Source of the DNA: Bacillota bacterium
Lineage (GTDB): Bacteria; Bacillota; UBA4882; UBA8346
Reading direction: 5' to 3'
Assembly: GCA_023394955.1 (NCBI GenBank)
Contig: JAEWZY010000030.1
Location: 1 to 9,462 of the forward strand
DNA length: 9,462 nucleotides
In this document: positions 1-6,835 of the stretch, in pieces
Numbering within the stretch: the stretch's first letter is position 1
Layout: each line of letters opens with the position of its first letter
Program-made: the position numbers and the translations under genes
The notes under the pieces: model-generated
The model's input: the letters and a program-made list of their open reading frames with translations, nothing else
The model's database searches: none
Told to the model about the DNA's origin: nothing

Positions 1-1
1 T

Positions 2-1354
2 GTGGACATTGCCACAATCGCCAAACCGGTAGCCAAAGCGACTTGGTGCGTGACCAATCCGGCCGATGTACCGGAAATTATGCGGCAGGCTTTTTACACC
101 GCGCGGTCCGGGCGGCCGGGACCGGTACTGATTGATCTACCGCTGAATATTCAGACCGCGGAAATTGATTTTGATCCCATGGAATACAAACCGCTTCCAG
201 TTGCCAAACCCGGACCCGATTTGGAACAGGTCGCTAAGGCGATGGATTTGATCATGCAGAGCAAAAACCCGGTTTTGATTTTAGGGGGCGGGGTCATCAT
301 TTCCGGAGCCACGGCGGAGTTTAAAGCATTAGCCGAATTTCTATCGATTCCGGTAATCATGACTTACATGGGGAAAGGCGGTTTAGCTCAAGATCATCCT
401 TTAAATGCCGGACACGCTGGTATTCAAGTCGGGCAACCCATCGGGAATGAAGTTTTATTAGGTTCCGACTTGGTAATCGGTGTTGGTTGCCGTTTTAGCG
501 ACCGGCATACCGGAAAACTCGATACTTACGTTAAAGGCCGGAAATTCATTCATGTTGATATTGAACCTTCCCAAATCGGCAGAGTAGTGCCGGCGGATAT
601 CGGGATTGTTTCCGATGCCAAACTTGCTTTGATTGCTCTCCTAGAAGAGGCAAAAAAGAGAGGATATCATTTTAATCCGAATGAAAGGGTTAAGACACTG
701 CCGGAACGGCGAAAAGTATTAGCGCGGAAAACGGATTATGATAGTTTCCCGATTAAACCGCAACGTGTCTATGAGGAAATCAATAAATTTTTCCCTGATA
801 ATACGATGTTCACCACTGGTTGTGGATTGACTCAGATCTGGTCCGGTCAACTCCAGGATATTAAGTTACCCAGACGCTATCTGCCTTCCGGTGGCGCTGG
901 AACACTAGGTTATGAATTGCCGGCGGCGATTGGGGCTAAGGTCGCTTGTCCGGAAGATCCGGCGGTGGTTGTGGTTGGTGATGCGGGACTACTCTTCATG
1001 ATCGAAGAATTGGGTATGGCTTGCCAACATAATATTCCAATTATCGTGGTAGTTGTCAATAATGGGTATCTGAGTTTAATCCGGCAGAACCAGAAATACG
1101 CTTACGGATATGAGCATGGTGTCAATCTGTGGTATAACGAAAACCTCTCAAAAGCTCAGGTTTATCCGGATAATGTTAAGATAGCCGAAGGATTCGGAGC
1201 CAGAGCTGAAAGGGTAATGAAAGTGGAAGAACTGCCGCAAGCCTTTGAGAGAGCATTAAAAGCTAAGGTTCCTTATTTAATCGATGTGGTGGTGGAACGG
1301 GAGACCGATTGTTCCATGGGCGGAAGCATCGATGGAATAAAAGAGTTTGTCTGA
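2..1354 (+). CDS. gcl: Glyoxylate carboligase (tartronate-semialdehyde synthase), 5' truncated by window edge
   Basis: A thiamine-diphosphate enzyme that condenses two glyoxylates to tartronate semialdehyde and CO2 in the cytoplasm. The visible 450 residues align from memory with E. coli Gcl starting near its residue 117; the 5' part lies outside the window, so the GTG at position 2 is an internal Val codon, not a start. Seen: SGRPGPVLIDLP (visible residues 36-47), the central domain with DRHTGK (167-172) and HVDIEPSQIGRV (184-195), and the C-terminal TPP/Mg site GDA (326-328) followed by NN (353-354). RQNQ (361-364) and the C-terminal SMGGSIDG (438-445) match Gcl better than acetolactate synthase. 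It ends about 20 residues earlier than E. coli Gcl, lacking that acidic tail. The catalytic-Glu position, which is Val in E. coli Gcl, is not in view. Sampled G+C is about 50-55%, higher than the next genes. A closely related carboligase with another 2-oxoacid specificity remains possible. Confidence 0.87.
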   Translation: MDIATIAKPVAKATWCVTNPADVPEIMRQAFYTARSGRPGPVLIDLPLNIQTAEIDFDPMEYKPLPVAKPGPDLEQVAKAMDLIMQSKNPVLILGGGVIISGATAEFKALAEFLSIPVIMTYMGKGGLAQDHPLNAGHAGIQVGQPIGNEVLLGSDLVIGVGCRFSDRHTGKLDTYVKGRKFIHVDIEPSQIGRVVPADIGIVSDAKLALIALLEEAKKRGYHFNPNERVKTLPERRKVLARKTDYDSFPIKPQRVYEEINKFFPDNTMFTTGCGLTQIWSGQLQDIKLPRRYLPSGGAGTLGYELPAAIGAKVACPEDPAVVVVGDAGLLFMIEELGMACQHNIPIIVVVVNNGYLSLIRQNQKYAYGYEHGVNLWYNENLSKAQVYPDNVKIAEGFGARAERVMKVEELPQAFERALKAKVPYLIDVVVERETDCSMGGSIDGIKEFV

Positions 1355-1405
1355 AAATATTTACACACTTTTAGTTTCTTGCAATTAGATAGGTTGCTTG
1401 GAATT

Positions 1406-1477
1406 AAGGAGGTGAAAGTTAAAAGAAATAATCGGGAATCATTAGTGACTAGACTATCAAAAAGAAAGGGGAATTGA
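1406..1477 (+). other. Orphan perfect Shine-Dalgarno followed by a short ORF without a start codon
   Basis: AAGGAGGTG (1406-1414) is an almost complete anti-16S complement, but no ATG, GTG or TTG lies at normal spacing. Five bases after the GG, in the usual start position, is GTT (1418). That frame stays open for about 20 basic codons to TGA at 1475-1477, one base before the ATG of the binding-protein gene. A GTG at 1445 lies in the same frame but 30 bases away. It could be the remnant of a gene start that once followed gcl, a ribosome standby site, or chance. The rest of the 124-base gcl-to-binding-protein gap shows no clear promoter or terminator. Confidence 0.3.
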
Positions 1478-1478
1478 A

Positions 1479-2768
1479 ATGAAAAACAACCGTAAACATT
1501 TCCTAATCGCGTCTCTTATCTGTATGATAATTGTTACTTCATGCGCAGCGCTTGCGGCTCCAAAGAAAATCGAGTTATCGATAATGGGGACAGGCTATCC
1601 CAAGGAAAGTAAAATTCTATTTGATGCGGCTTTTAAAGACTATCTAGACAAGAATCCCAATATTAGTATAAAATACATCGATTGCGACTGGGGCAGTTTT
1701 AGCAACCGAATTGCAGTGTGGGCATCGGCAAATAACGAACCGGACATTTATATAACAAATGAATCGATGCTCAATTTATTGGCGGAAATGAATGCCGTAC
1801 TTGACTTGAACCCATATATTGATCGAAAATTGCGGAATGATATACCTGAAAGTCTTTGGAGAGCGGTAAACCGGAAAGGTAAACAACTAGTAATACCTGC
1901 CAGGGTAGGACCATTCGTTCTATGGTATAACAAAGAATTATTTGAAAAAGCTGGACTCGATCCCAATAAGCCTCCAGTGACATGGGATGAAATTGTAAAG
2001 TATGCCCAAATCATTGAAAATAAGACTGGGGCATATGGAATTGGCCTGAATATAGGGCGATATAATGATACACCCCAGTGTCTTGTCGGAGCGACGTTTT
2101 TTTCGGCGATGAATACCAGATGGACTGATGAAAACGGAAAATCTTTGGTAAATACAAAAGAAGCCGTCGGCGCAATGCAATTCTTGGTTGATGCTGTAAA
2201 TAAATATAAAATTACCCAACCCTTTCCGGCACAGACCTCAAAATCGGACTTGAGACTAATGTTTCGGGATGGAAAGATTGCGATGCACTACGATGGGTCG
2301 TGGATCATTCCGATGCTGTCTGAGGTTACTGATATATCGGATCCTGAAAAGAGTAAATTCGCTATTGTGGCAGCTCCAAAGAGTCCGTTTAAAGGTAAAG
2401 AACCCAGGACTACCTTGGCTATAGATGGATGGGTAATATCAGCAAATACCAAGTATCCAAAAGAGGCATGGAAAGCGCTCCGGCATTTACTCGAACCGGA
2501 ATGGCAATATCTTCATAATAAAATGGTGTCGCCGTTCTATTTTAATTCAAGCATTTATAAAGGTGATTTTGACCTAGAAAACCGGTGGTTGCAAACAAAA
2601 ATGTTGGAATTGACAAACTATGCTATGTCGCACAATATTACAGGGCCTAAAGCGGCTAAAGGTTTACAAATTATTCATGAGGCAGTCCAAGGGGCAGTAT
2701 TAGGTCGCCTAACTGCGGAGCAAGCAGTCCAACAGATGCATGATCAATTTAACAAGCTTCGTGAATAG
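1479..2768 (+). CDS. ABC transporter extracellular solute-binding protein, family 1 (carbohydrate, CUT1 type)
   Basis: Binds the imported sugar or sugar derivative outside the membrane and hands it to the two permeases encoded next. At 429 aa it has the usual length. The N-terminus is a signal peptide: KNNRKH, a hydrophobic stretch (residues 9-20), then VTSC (19-22), which fits a loose lipobox with Cys22 as the lipid anchor; ALA/AP (24-28) would also suit signal peptidase I, so the anchoring mode is open. Family marks are VLWYNKELFEKAGLDP (147-162) with VTWDE (167-171), the GKIAMHYDGSW segment (265-275), and DGWVIS (316-321) followed by a KEAWKAL helix. The start is set by AGGGG at 1467-1471, seven bases before ATG. 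Sampled G+C is about 38%, well below gcl. Ligand unknown; the neighbouring enolase-superfamily and DHDPS-family genes suggest a sugar acid or its oligomer. Confidence 0.92.
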   Translation: MKNNRKHFLIASLICMIIVTSCAALAAPKKIELSIMGTGYPKESKILFDAAFKDYLDKNPNISIKYIDCDWGSFSNRIAVWASANNEPDIYITNESMLNLLAEMNAVLDLNPYIDRKLRNDIPESLWRAVNRKGKQLVIPARVGPFVLWYNKELFEKAGLDPNKPPVTWDEIVKYAQIIENKTGAYGIGLNIGRYNDTPQCLVGATFFSAMNTRWTDENGKSLVNTKEAVGAMQFLVDAVNKYKITQPFPAQTSKSDLRLMFRDGKIAMHYDGSWIIPMLSEVTDISDPEKSKFAIVAAPKSPFKGKEPRTTLAIDGWVISANTKYPKEAWKALRHLLEPEWQYLHNKMVSPFYFNSSIYKGDFDLENRWLQTKMLELTNYAMSHNITGPKAAKGLQIIHEAVQGAVLGRLTAEQAVQQMHDQFNKLRE

Positions 2769-2802
2769 AATGAGATCGTCATAAAAAGGCTCACATAAAG
2801 GA

Positions 2803-2861
2803 GTGGAAGGTTTCTTTTTCTGAATGTTATTTAACATTTTTGAAATCAAGAAATCTTCCAC
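2803..2861 (+). other. Large nested stem-loop between binding-protein and permease genes
   Basis: Bases 2803-2816 (GTGGAAGGTTTCTT) pair with 2848-2861 (AAGAAATCTTCCAC) over 14 positions, 13 Watson-Crick plus one G-U in RNA. Inside, TTC 2818-2820 can pair with GAA 2842-2844, and AATGTT 2823-2828 pairs with AACATT 2833-2838 around an ATTT loop. No U-tract follows, so it is unlikely to be a simple rho-independent terminator. By analogy with the malE-malF region, a hairpin here could protect the 3' end of the binding-protein message or limit read-through, giving more binding protein than permease. The pairing is seen; the role is inferred. Confidence 0.7.
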
Positions 2862-2911
2862 CTACTAATAATGACTTAAGTCTTTCTTAGCTTTATAATA
2901 TGGAGGAATAA

Positions 2912-3832
2912 ATGAGAAATACTTCAAAAGACTCTACAGGAATTATCGTGAATTACCGGTCTATAATTCGGAAGTTATGGAAGCCGTACTTCTTTATAGC
3001 GCCGTCCTTAATATTAATTCTAGTCTTATACGTCGTACCGATTAAAGATGTGATCTATTTTTCATTTCATAAAGTCCATACTATTTTGGGAGTAGAGGGG
3101 TATAACGGTATCCAAAACTTTGTAAAAATGTTTGACCCCTCGTTTATAAATATCCTATGGCGAACTTTTGCTTGGATCTGTATTTCGTCTCCTCTTGCAT
3201 TGATTATTGGGTTCTTTCTTGCCCTACTTCTCAATAAAGATATGCCGGGCAAAAAGTTATTTCGAGCACTGGTAATTGTTCCTTGGGCGATTCCCCATTC
3301 AATTGTGGCTGTGTTTTGGAGCTGGTTTGTTCACCACCAATACGGATATCTCAATGCAATCTTGATTCAATTGGGATTGGTTGATCGAGGAATAACTTTT
3401 CTCTCGGTTAATATGGCCTTTTGCACTATTATTGCAATGAGAGTGTGGAAGACAGCCCCCTTTGCTGCCTTGAACATTTTAGCGGCCTTACAGACAATTC
3501 CCGAAGAGGTGTATGACGCCGCCAAAGTTGATGGCGCCGAGGGATGGCGGTTTCTTCTTAATGTAATTCTACCGCAGATTAAAGGAACAATTATCACTAT
3601 TGCATTAATAACTACCATTTGGGCAGCTACAACTTTTGATATGATTTGGGTTCTTACAGAAGGAGGACCTTTAGGGTCGACAGAGATTCTTCCGCTGACA
3701 ATATACAAACAAGCATTTTTTAGCTATGATGCTGGTGTAGCCTCGGCCGGGGCGATAATGAATATAGTTCTCATATTAAGTGTAACCATATTATATTGGA
3801 GAACCACCTTGAAAAAAGGAGATGCTGCGTAA
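2912..3832 (+). CDS. Carbohydrate ABC transporter permease, MalF/UgpA type
   Basis: First of two inner-membrane channel subunits of the importer. 306 aa with about six hydrophobic segments (roughly residues 27-50, 82-107, 118-139, 165-185, 226-245, 277-297). The cytoplasmic EAA loop that docks on the ATPase is seen as EEVYDAAKVDGA (198-209) followed by ILP (219-221). TEGGPLGSTEILPLTIYKQAF (249-269) contains the 'T.GGP...T..L....Y..AF' signature of the MalF/UgpA branch. The start ATG follows GGAGG (2902-2906) by five bases. Its TAA stop shares one base with the ATG of the next gene, so the two permeases are translationally coupled. A TATAAT at 2894-2899 lies so close to the start that a transcript from it would lose the ribosome site. 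Confidence 0.93.
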   Translation: MRNTSKDSTGIIVNYRSIIRKLWKPYFFIAPSLILILVLYVVPIKDVIYFSFHKVHTILGVEGYNGIQNFVKMFDPSFINILWRTFAWICISSPLALIIGFFLALLLNKDMPGKKLFRALVIVPWAIPHSIVAVFWSWFVHHQYGYLNAILIQLGLVDRGITFLSVNMAFCTIIAMRVWKTAPFAALNILAALQTIPEEVYDAAKVDGAEGWRFLLNVILPQIKGTIITIALITTIWAATTFDMIWVLTEGGPLGSTEILPLTIYKQAFFSYDAGVASAGAIMNIVLILSVTILYWRTTLKKGDAA

Positions 3833-4662
3833 TGCAAAACAGTGAATGGCGGAAGAAAAAAAGAATCGGGAATATGTTATTAACAATCATAGTTTTAATC
3901 ATATTGTATCTTCCCATTTTTAGCGCGATTTGGGGCTCCCTCACTCCATCGAGTAAAATCGGGGATCTGTCGGTTCTTCCCAAGTATTTTGAGTATGAAA
4001 ATTATATTGAAGTATGGCAAAAAACGCAATTAGGGTTATATATGAAAAACTCAATTATTTATTCGACTATCGGCGCTGTTTTTGCCACGATTTTATCAAT
4101 TCTTGGGGGATATGCAATTTCAAGATTCCGTTTCTGGGGCAAATCACTTTATATGTTTTTGATATTGACGACTCAAATGATAGCGGTAACCACCATTGCA
4201 GTACCCCTATTTTTATATGTGCAACGATTGGGACTTTTTGATAGCTCAATAACAGTCATAACAATTTCTGCAATTGTAACAATGCCGCTATTAGTATGGC
4301 TTTTAAAGAACACCTTCGATGCATTCCCGGTTGAGCTCGAGGAGGCGGCTGTAATCGATGGCTGTACTCAAAGACAAATCTTTCAGTATGTAGTATTACC
4401 TGTAACAACGCCAGGTATAGTAACTGCTCTGTCAATCTCTTTTATTACTGTATATAACCAATTTTTCATTCCCCTTCTTTTACTTTCAACTTCAGAGAAA
4501 TATCCAGTTTTGGTCGCCGTATATACCCTGTTAAATGAACGTCTTGTTCCGTGGCATCTGGTGATGGCCGCCGCATTAATAGGGTTATTTCCAACACTAA
4601 TTGTATTTATGTTTACTCAGAAATATGTAAAAGAAGGCTTATCTACCGGCGCAATTAAATAA
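3832..4662 (+). CDS. Carbohydrate ABC transporter permease, MalG/UgpE type
   Basis: Second channel subunit, pairing with the preceding MalF-type permease. 276 aa from ATG 3832, with hydrophobic segments near residues 15-35, 74-96, 107-130, 142-160, 194-218 and 242-262. The EAA loop is ELEEAAVIDG (168-177) followed by VVLP (187-190). The C-terminus QKYVKEGLSTGAIK (263-276) is the typical MalG-type ending. Start choice: ATG 3832 overlaps the upstream stop (TAATG) and has AGGAG at 3817-3821; an in-frame TTG at 3796 would add 12 residues inside the upstream gene without a better ribosome site. No ATPase gene follows. In many Bacillota a shared MsmX-like ATPase serves several CUT1 importers, and the same is likely here. 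Confidence 0.92.
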   Translation: MQNSEWRKKKRIGNMLLTIIVLIILYLPIFSAIWGSLTPSSKIGDLSVLPKYFEYENYIEVWQKTQLGLYMKNSIIYSTIGAVFATILSILGGYAISRFRFWGKSLYMFLILTTQMIAVTTIAVPLFLYVQRLGLFDSSITVITISAIVTMPLLVWLLKNTFDAFPVELEEAAVIDGCTQRQIFQYVVLPVTTPGIVTALSISFITVYNQFFIPLLLLSTSEKYPVLVAVYTLLNERLVPWHLVMAAALIGLFPTLIVFMFTQKYVKEGLSTGAIK

Positions 4663-4747
4663 TACTTCTAACTAAAGGCGTCCAAATACAGCCTTGCGAA
4701 TCTAATGGTTAAGCAATAACACGCTAAATTGTAAAGGGGAACTTTAA

Positions 4748-5863
4748 ATGATCATAACAAAGCTTGAGACTTTTAACCTTGACCGTACTGTTTTGGTAAG
4801 AATTACAACAGATGAAGGTTTTATGGGTTGGGGCGAATGCAGTCCGATGCGTCCACAGTTGATTTGTGAAAACGTAATGACGTTTGGGGAATCAATTTTA
4901 GGGAGAAATCCGTTTGATATTGAATCGATTGTGGGCGACCTCTTTTTGAAAAATTATAAAAATGCCGGACAAAGTCTGGCAATAGCCATAAGTGGGATAG
5001 ATATTGCTTTATGGGATATAATGGGCAAAGCTTTAAAACAACCTGTATACAATCTGCTGGGTGGTTGTGTTCGGAAGAAAATTCCCGTATATGCCTCAAG
5101 CATGAGGCGTGATATTACTCCCGAAGAGGAATCTCGTCGGTTTGTAACTTTAATCGAAAAATATGGCTTTCAGGCCGTTAAGACCAGAATAGGAAAACTA
5201 TTTGACATTAACGGAGACGAGTCTCCGGGACGAACACGAAAGATGATTCAAGTATTAAGAAAAGACCTGGGTGACTCGATCGATATTATGGCTGATGCAA
5301 ATGGAGCTTATACGCCAGCATATGCAATAAAAGTTGGTAGATTTTTGGAGGATTATGGAGTTTTCCATTATGAAGAACCTTGTCTTTCCTATAATTTGGA
5401 TGATACCGCAATAGTAGCGGCTGCTCTAGATATTCCTGTTGCTGGTGGCGAACAAGATTGGAACCCCTACACTTTTCGTCAAATGTTGGAAAAACGGTCG
5501 GTTGATATTATCCAACCTGACATTATCAAAGCGGGGGGATTGCTGAACACGAAAAAGATAGCGAATCTTGCGAGTGTTTTTGGAGTCCCAATCACACTTC
5601 ATAATGCCAAACCTAACATTGGCACAATAGCATCTTTACATTTTGCCGCAAGTACGCCAATGTGTTGTTTTCCACAGGAGTGGTCTATTGAACCCTATCC
5701 TTTACAGGGAAAAGTAATTACGCCAAGTCCCGAAGTGGTGGACGGGCACATTATTGTACCGGAAGGGCCTGGATTGGGGGTTGAAGTATTGGAATCCATA
5801 CTGAAGCAAGCAACTAGACGTTTTGTTGCGCTTGAAAAAGGAGGAGACATATCCCATGGTTAA
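4748..5863 (+). CDS. Mandelate racemase/muconate lactonizing enzyme family protein (enolase superfamily), probable acid-sugar dehydratase or cycloisomerase
   Basis: A cytoplasmic Mg-dependent enzyme that abstracts the proton alpha to a carboxylate; members of this subgroup mostly dehydrate or isomerise sugar acids. 371 aa: N-terminal capping domain (about 1-115, with GWGECSP and a GIDIALWDIMGK helix) and a beta-barrel domain. Metal ligands by spacing are D183 (MADANGAY), E209 (HYEEP) and E235 (GGEQD). The acid/base dyad is D258 (QPDIIKAGG) and H285 (TLHNAKPN), with E311 (PQEWS) in the electrophile position. The D-E-E-D-H spacings (26, 26, 23, 27) equal those of mandelate racemase. On the opposite face the K-x-K motif is K145-T146-R147, so the second Lys is Arg, and about seven extra residues precede D183. 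Start: AGGGGA (4735-4740) sits seven bases before ATG. The 3' end overlaps the next gene by eight bases. Substrate unknown: aldonate or aldarate dehydratase, galactarolactone-type cycloisomerase, or epimerase. Confidence 0.88.
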   Translation: MIITKLETFNLDRTVLVRITTDEGFMGWGECSPMRPQLICENVMTFGESILGRNPFDIESIVGDLFLKNYKNAGQSLAIAISGIDIALWDIMGKALKQPVYNLLGGCVRKKIPVYASSMRRDITPEEESRRFVTLIEKYGFQAVKTRIGKLFDINGDESPGRTRKMIQVLRKDLGDSIDIMADANGAYTPAYAIKVGRFLEDYGVFHYEEPCLSYNLDDTAIVAAALDIPVAGGEQDWNPYTFRQMLEKRSVDIIQPDIIKAGGLLNTKKIANLASVFGVPITLHNAKPNIGTIASLHFAASTPMCCFPQEWSIEPYPLQGKVITPSPEVVDGHIIVPEGPGLGVEVLESILKQATRRFVALEKGGDISHG

Positions 5864-6749
5864 TTTCCCCGGCGTTATTCCACCGATCCCTACCCCTCTG
5901 AATAAGGACGAAACAATAGACGAACCAAGTCTGCGTCGGCTTATCGAGTTTTTGATATCAGGCAGTGTTCATGGGATATTCGTCTTGGGGACATGCGGTG
6001 AGTTTGCCAGTCTATCCGCGAAAGAAAAGAAAAAAGCCGTTAGTATAACCGTTGAGCAAGTTTCAGGGCGGGTACCCGTTTATGCTCAGATAACTGAGGT
6101 GGGAACGGGTGATACAATTTCCAACTTAAAAGAATATTCTAAGCTAAATATCGATTATGCTGTAGTAACAACGCCATATTATTATCGTTTAAGTCAAAGT
6201 GATCTCATTCGTCATTTTCAAATGGTTATTGAGGCTTCAGATATTCCTCTTTTTCTATATGTTATACCGCAAATGACCAAATTGACTTTAGATGTCCCGA
6301 GTGTCTTTACGTTGGGTAAGGACTCAAGGTTAGCCGGAATAAAAGATAGCTCCGGTGACTTCTTTTACTTTCAGGAACTTCTGGAGTATAAACCAAGAGA
6401 TAATTTTTTTGTCCTACAAGGTAAAGATGAATTATTCGGATCATCTATTTTGAGTGGCGCAACGGGAGGGGTTCTTGGAGTGGCAAATTTTGCTCCCCGT
6501 TTGCTTGTGCAACTTTATGAGGCGGCGATGGCGGGAAAAATTGGGGAAGTTCGATCCCTTCAAAAACAGGTAAACCTATTAAGTAAGCTTTTTAAATTGA
6601 GTTCAGCCCAGGGGGTAATGAAATACTGCTTGAAGGCGCTCGGGGTTATTGAATACGATTACATGACGAGTCCATTACCATCCCCGGATTCTCAAGCTCA
6701 GCTAATAATTGACGCTACGTTGAAAAAGTTAGGTTTATGTCGTGAGTAA
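5856..6749 (+). CDS. DHDPS/N-acetylneuraminate lyase family aldolase or dehydratase (probably acting on a 2-keto-3-deoxy sugar acid)
   Basis: A Schiff-base class I (beta/alpha)8 enzyme in the cytoplasm. 297 aa, the usual length for the family. Seen: the substrate-carboxylate loop GTCGEF (45-50), the Schiff-base lysine K163 in GIKDSSGD (161-168), the catalytic Tyr Y135 in FLYVIP (133-138), and PYYYR (107-111) near the position of the partner-subunit Tyr. The DapA signature YNVPSRT is replaced by YVIPQMT, so the Arg that binds aspartate semialdehyde is absent; lysine biosynthesis is therefore unlikely. Pairing with an enolase-superfamily gene points to 2-keto-3-deoxy acid aldolase, or to a keto-deoxyglucarate-type dehydratase. 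Start: ATG 5856 follows AAGGAGGAG (5838-5846), about 11 bases from the AGGAGG core, and lies inside the last codons of the upstream gene (eight-base overlap), which implies translational coupling. An in-frame TTG at 5823 is rejected because the ribosome site lies downstream of it. Confidence 0.88.
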   Translation: MVNFPGVIPPIPTPLNKDETIDEPSLRRLIEFLISGSVHGIFVLGTCGEFASLSAKEKKKAVSITVEQVSGRVPVYAQITEVGTGDTISNLKEYSKLNIDYAVVTTPYYYRLSQSDLIRHFQMVIEASDIPLFLYVIPQMTKLTLDVPSVFTLGKDSRLAGIKDSSGDFFYFQELLEYKPRDNFFVLQGKDELFGSSILSGATGGVLGVANFAPRLLVQLYEAAMAGKIGEVRSLQKQVNLLSKLFKLSSAQGVMKYCLKALGVIEYDYMTSPLPSPDSQAQLIIDATLKKLGLCRE

Positions 6750-6784
6750 GTATGGCTCGGCCAATTCCAAAATAAAATCAGTTA

Positions 6785-6793
6785 TGTTATAAT
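6785..6793 (+). promoter_or_regulatory. Extended -10 promoter for the IclR-family gene
   Basis: TGTTATAAT (6785-6793) is a perfect extended -10 element (TG-n-TATAAT). The best -35 at 17-base spacing is TTCCAA (6765-6770), a poor match, which is common for extended -10 promoters. It lies 36 bases after the aldolase stop and leaves a leader of roughly 80 bases before the iclR ATG. The iclR-dehydrogenase-larA unit could thus be transcribed separately from the importer cassette. Motif seen; activity inferred. Confidence 0.55.
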
Positions 6794-6804
6794 TTACCGG
6801 TAAA
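6793..6804. promoter_or_regulatory. Perfect 12-bp palindrome, candidate operator of the adjacent IclR-family regulator
   Basis: TTTACCGGTAAA is its own reverse complement. It shares its first base with the last base of the -10 hexamer and covers the expected transcription start (about 6800). A repressor bound here would block the promoter. IclR-family proteins bind palindromic sites of about this size and often repress their own gene, so autoregulation is the simplest reading. No second full copy was found in the window. Confidence 0.5.
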
Positions 6805-6835
6805 CAAGATGGGTTTCTGGTTTAATAAATTTTGG

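Noticed and set aside
2..1354. Acetolactate synthase large subunit (ilvB)
   Set aside because: The RQNQ segment, the VNLWYNENL region and the SMGGSIDG C-terminus match glyoxylate carboligase; no small-subunit gene follows.
2803..2861. Rho-independent terminator after the binding-protein gene
   Set aside because: The stem is long, but the right arm is followed by CTACTAATAATG rather than a run of T, and the permeases continue in the same direction.
3796..3831. TTG start adding 12 residues to the second permease
   Set aside because: ATG 3832 has AGGAG at suitable distance and the usual TAATG overlap; the TTG lies inside the upstream gene with no ribosome site.
4663..4747. Promoter, catabolite-repression operator or terminator between the permease and the enolase-family gene
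   Set aside because: Only a four-base TTGC/GCAA pairing and no good -10/-35 pair or operator match; read-through from the importer is the simpler view.
5823..5855. TTG start adding 11 residues to the DHDPS-family gene
   Set aside because: The strong AAGGAGGAG lies after this TTG and before ATG 5856; family proteins normally start close to the GVIPPIPTP strand.
5856..6749. dapA (lysine biosynthesis)
   Set aside because: The substrate-binding Arg of the YNVPSRT motif is absent, and the gene overlaps a sugar-acid enzyme gene.
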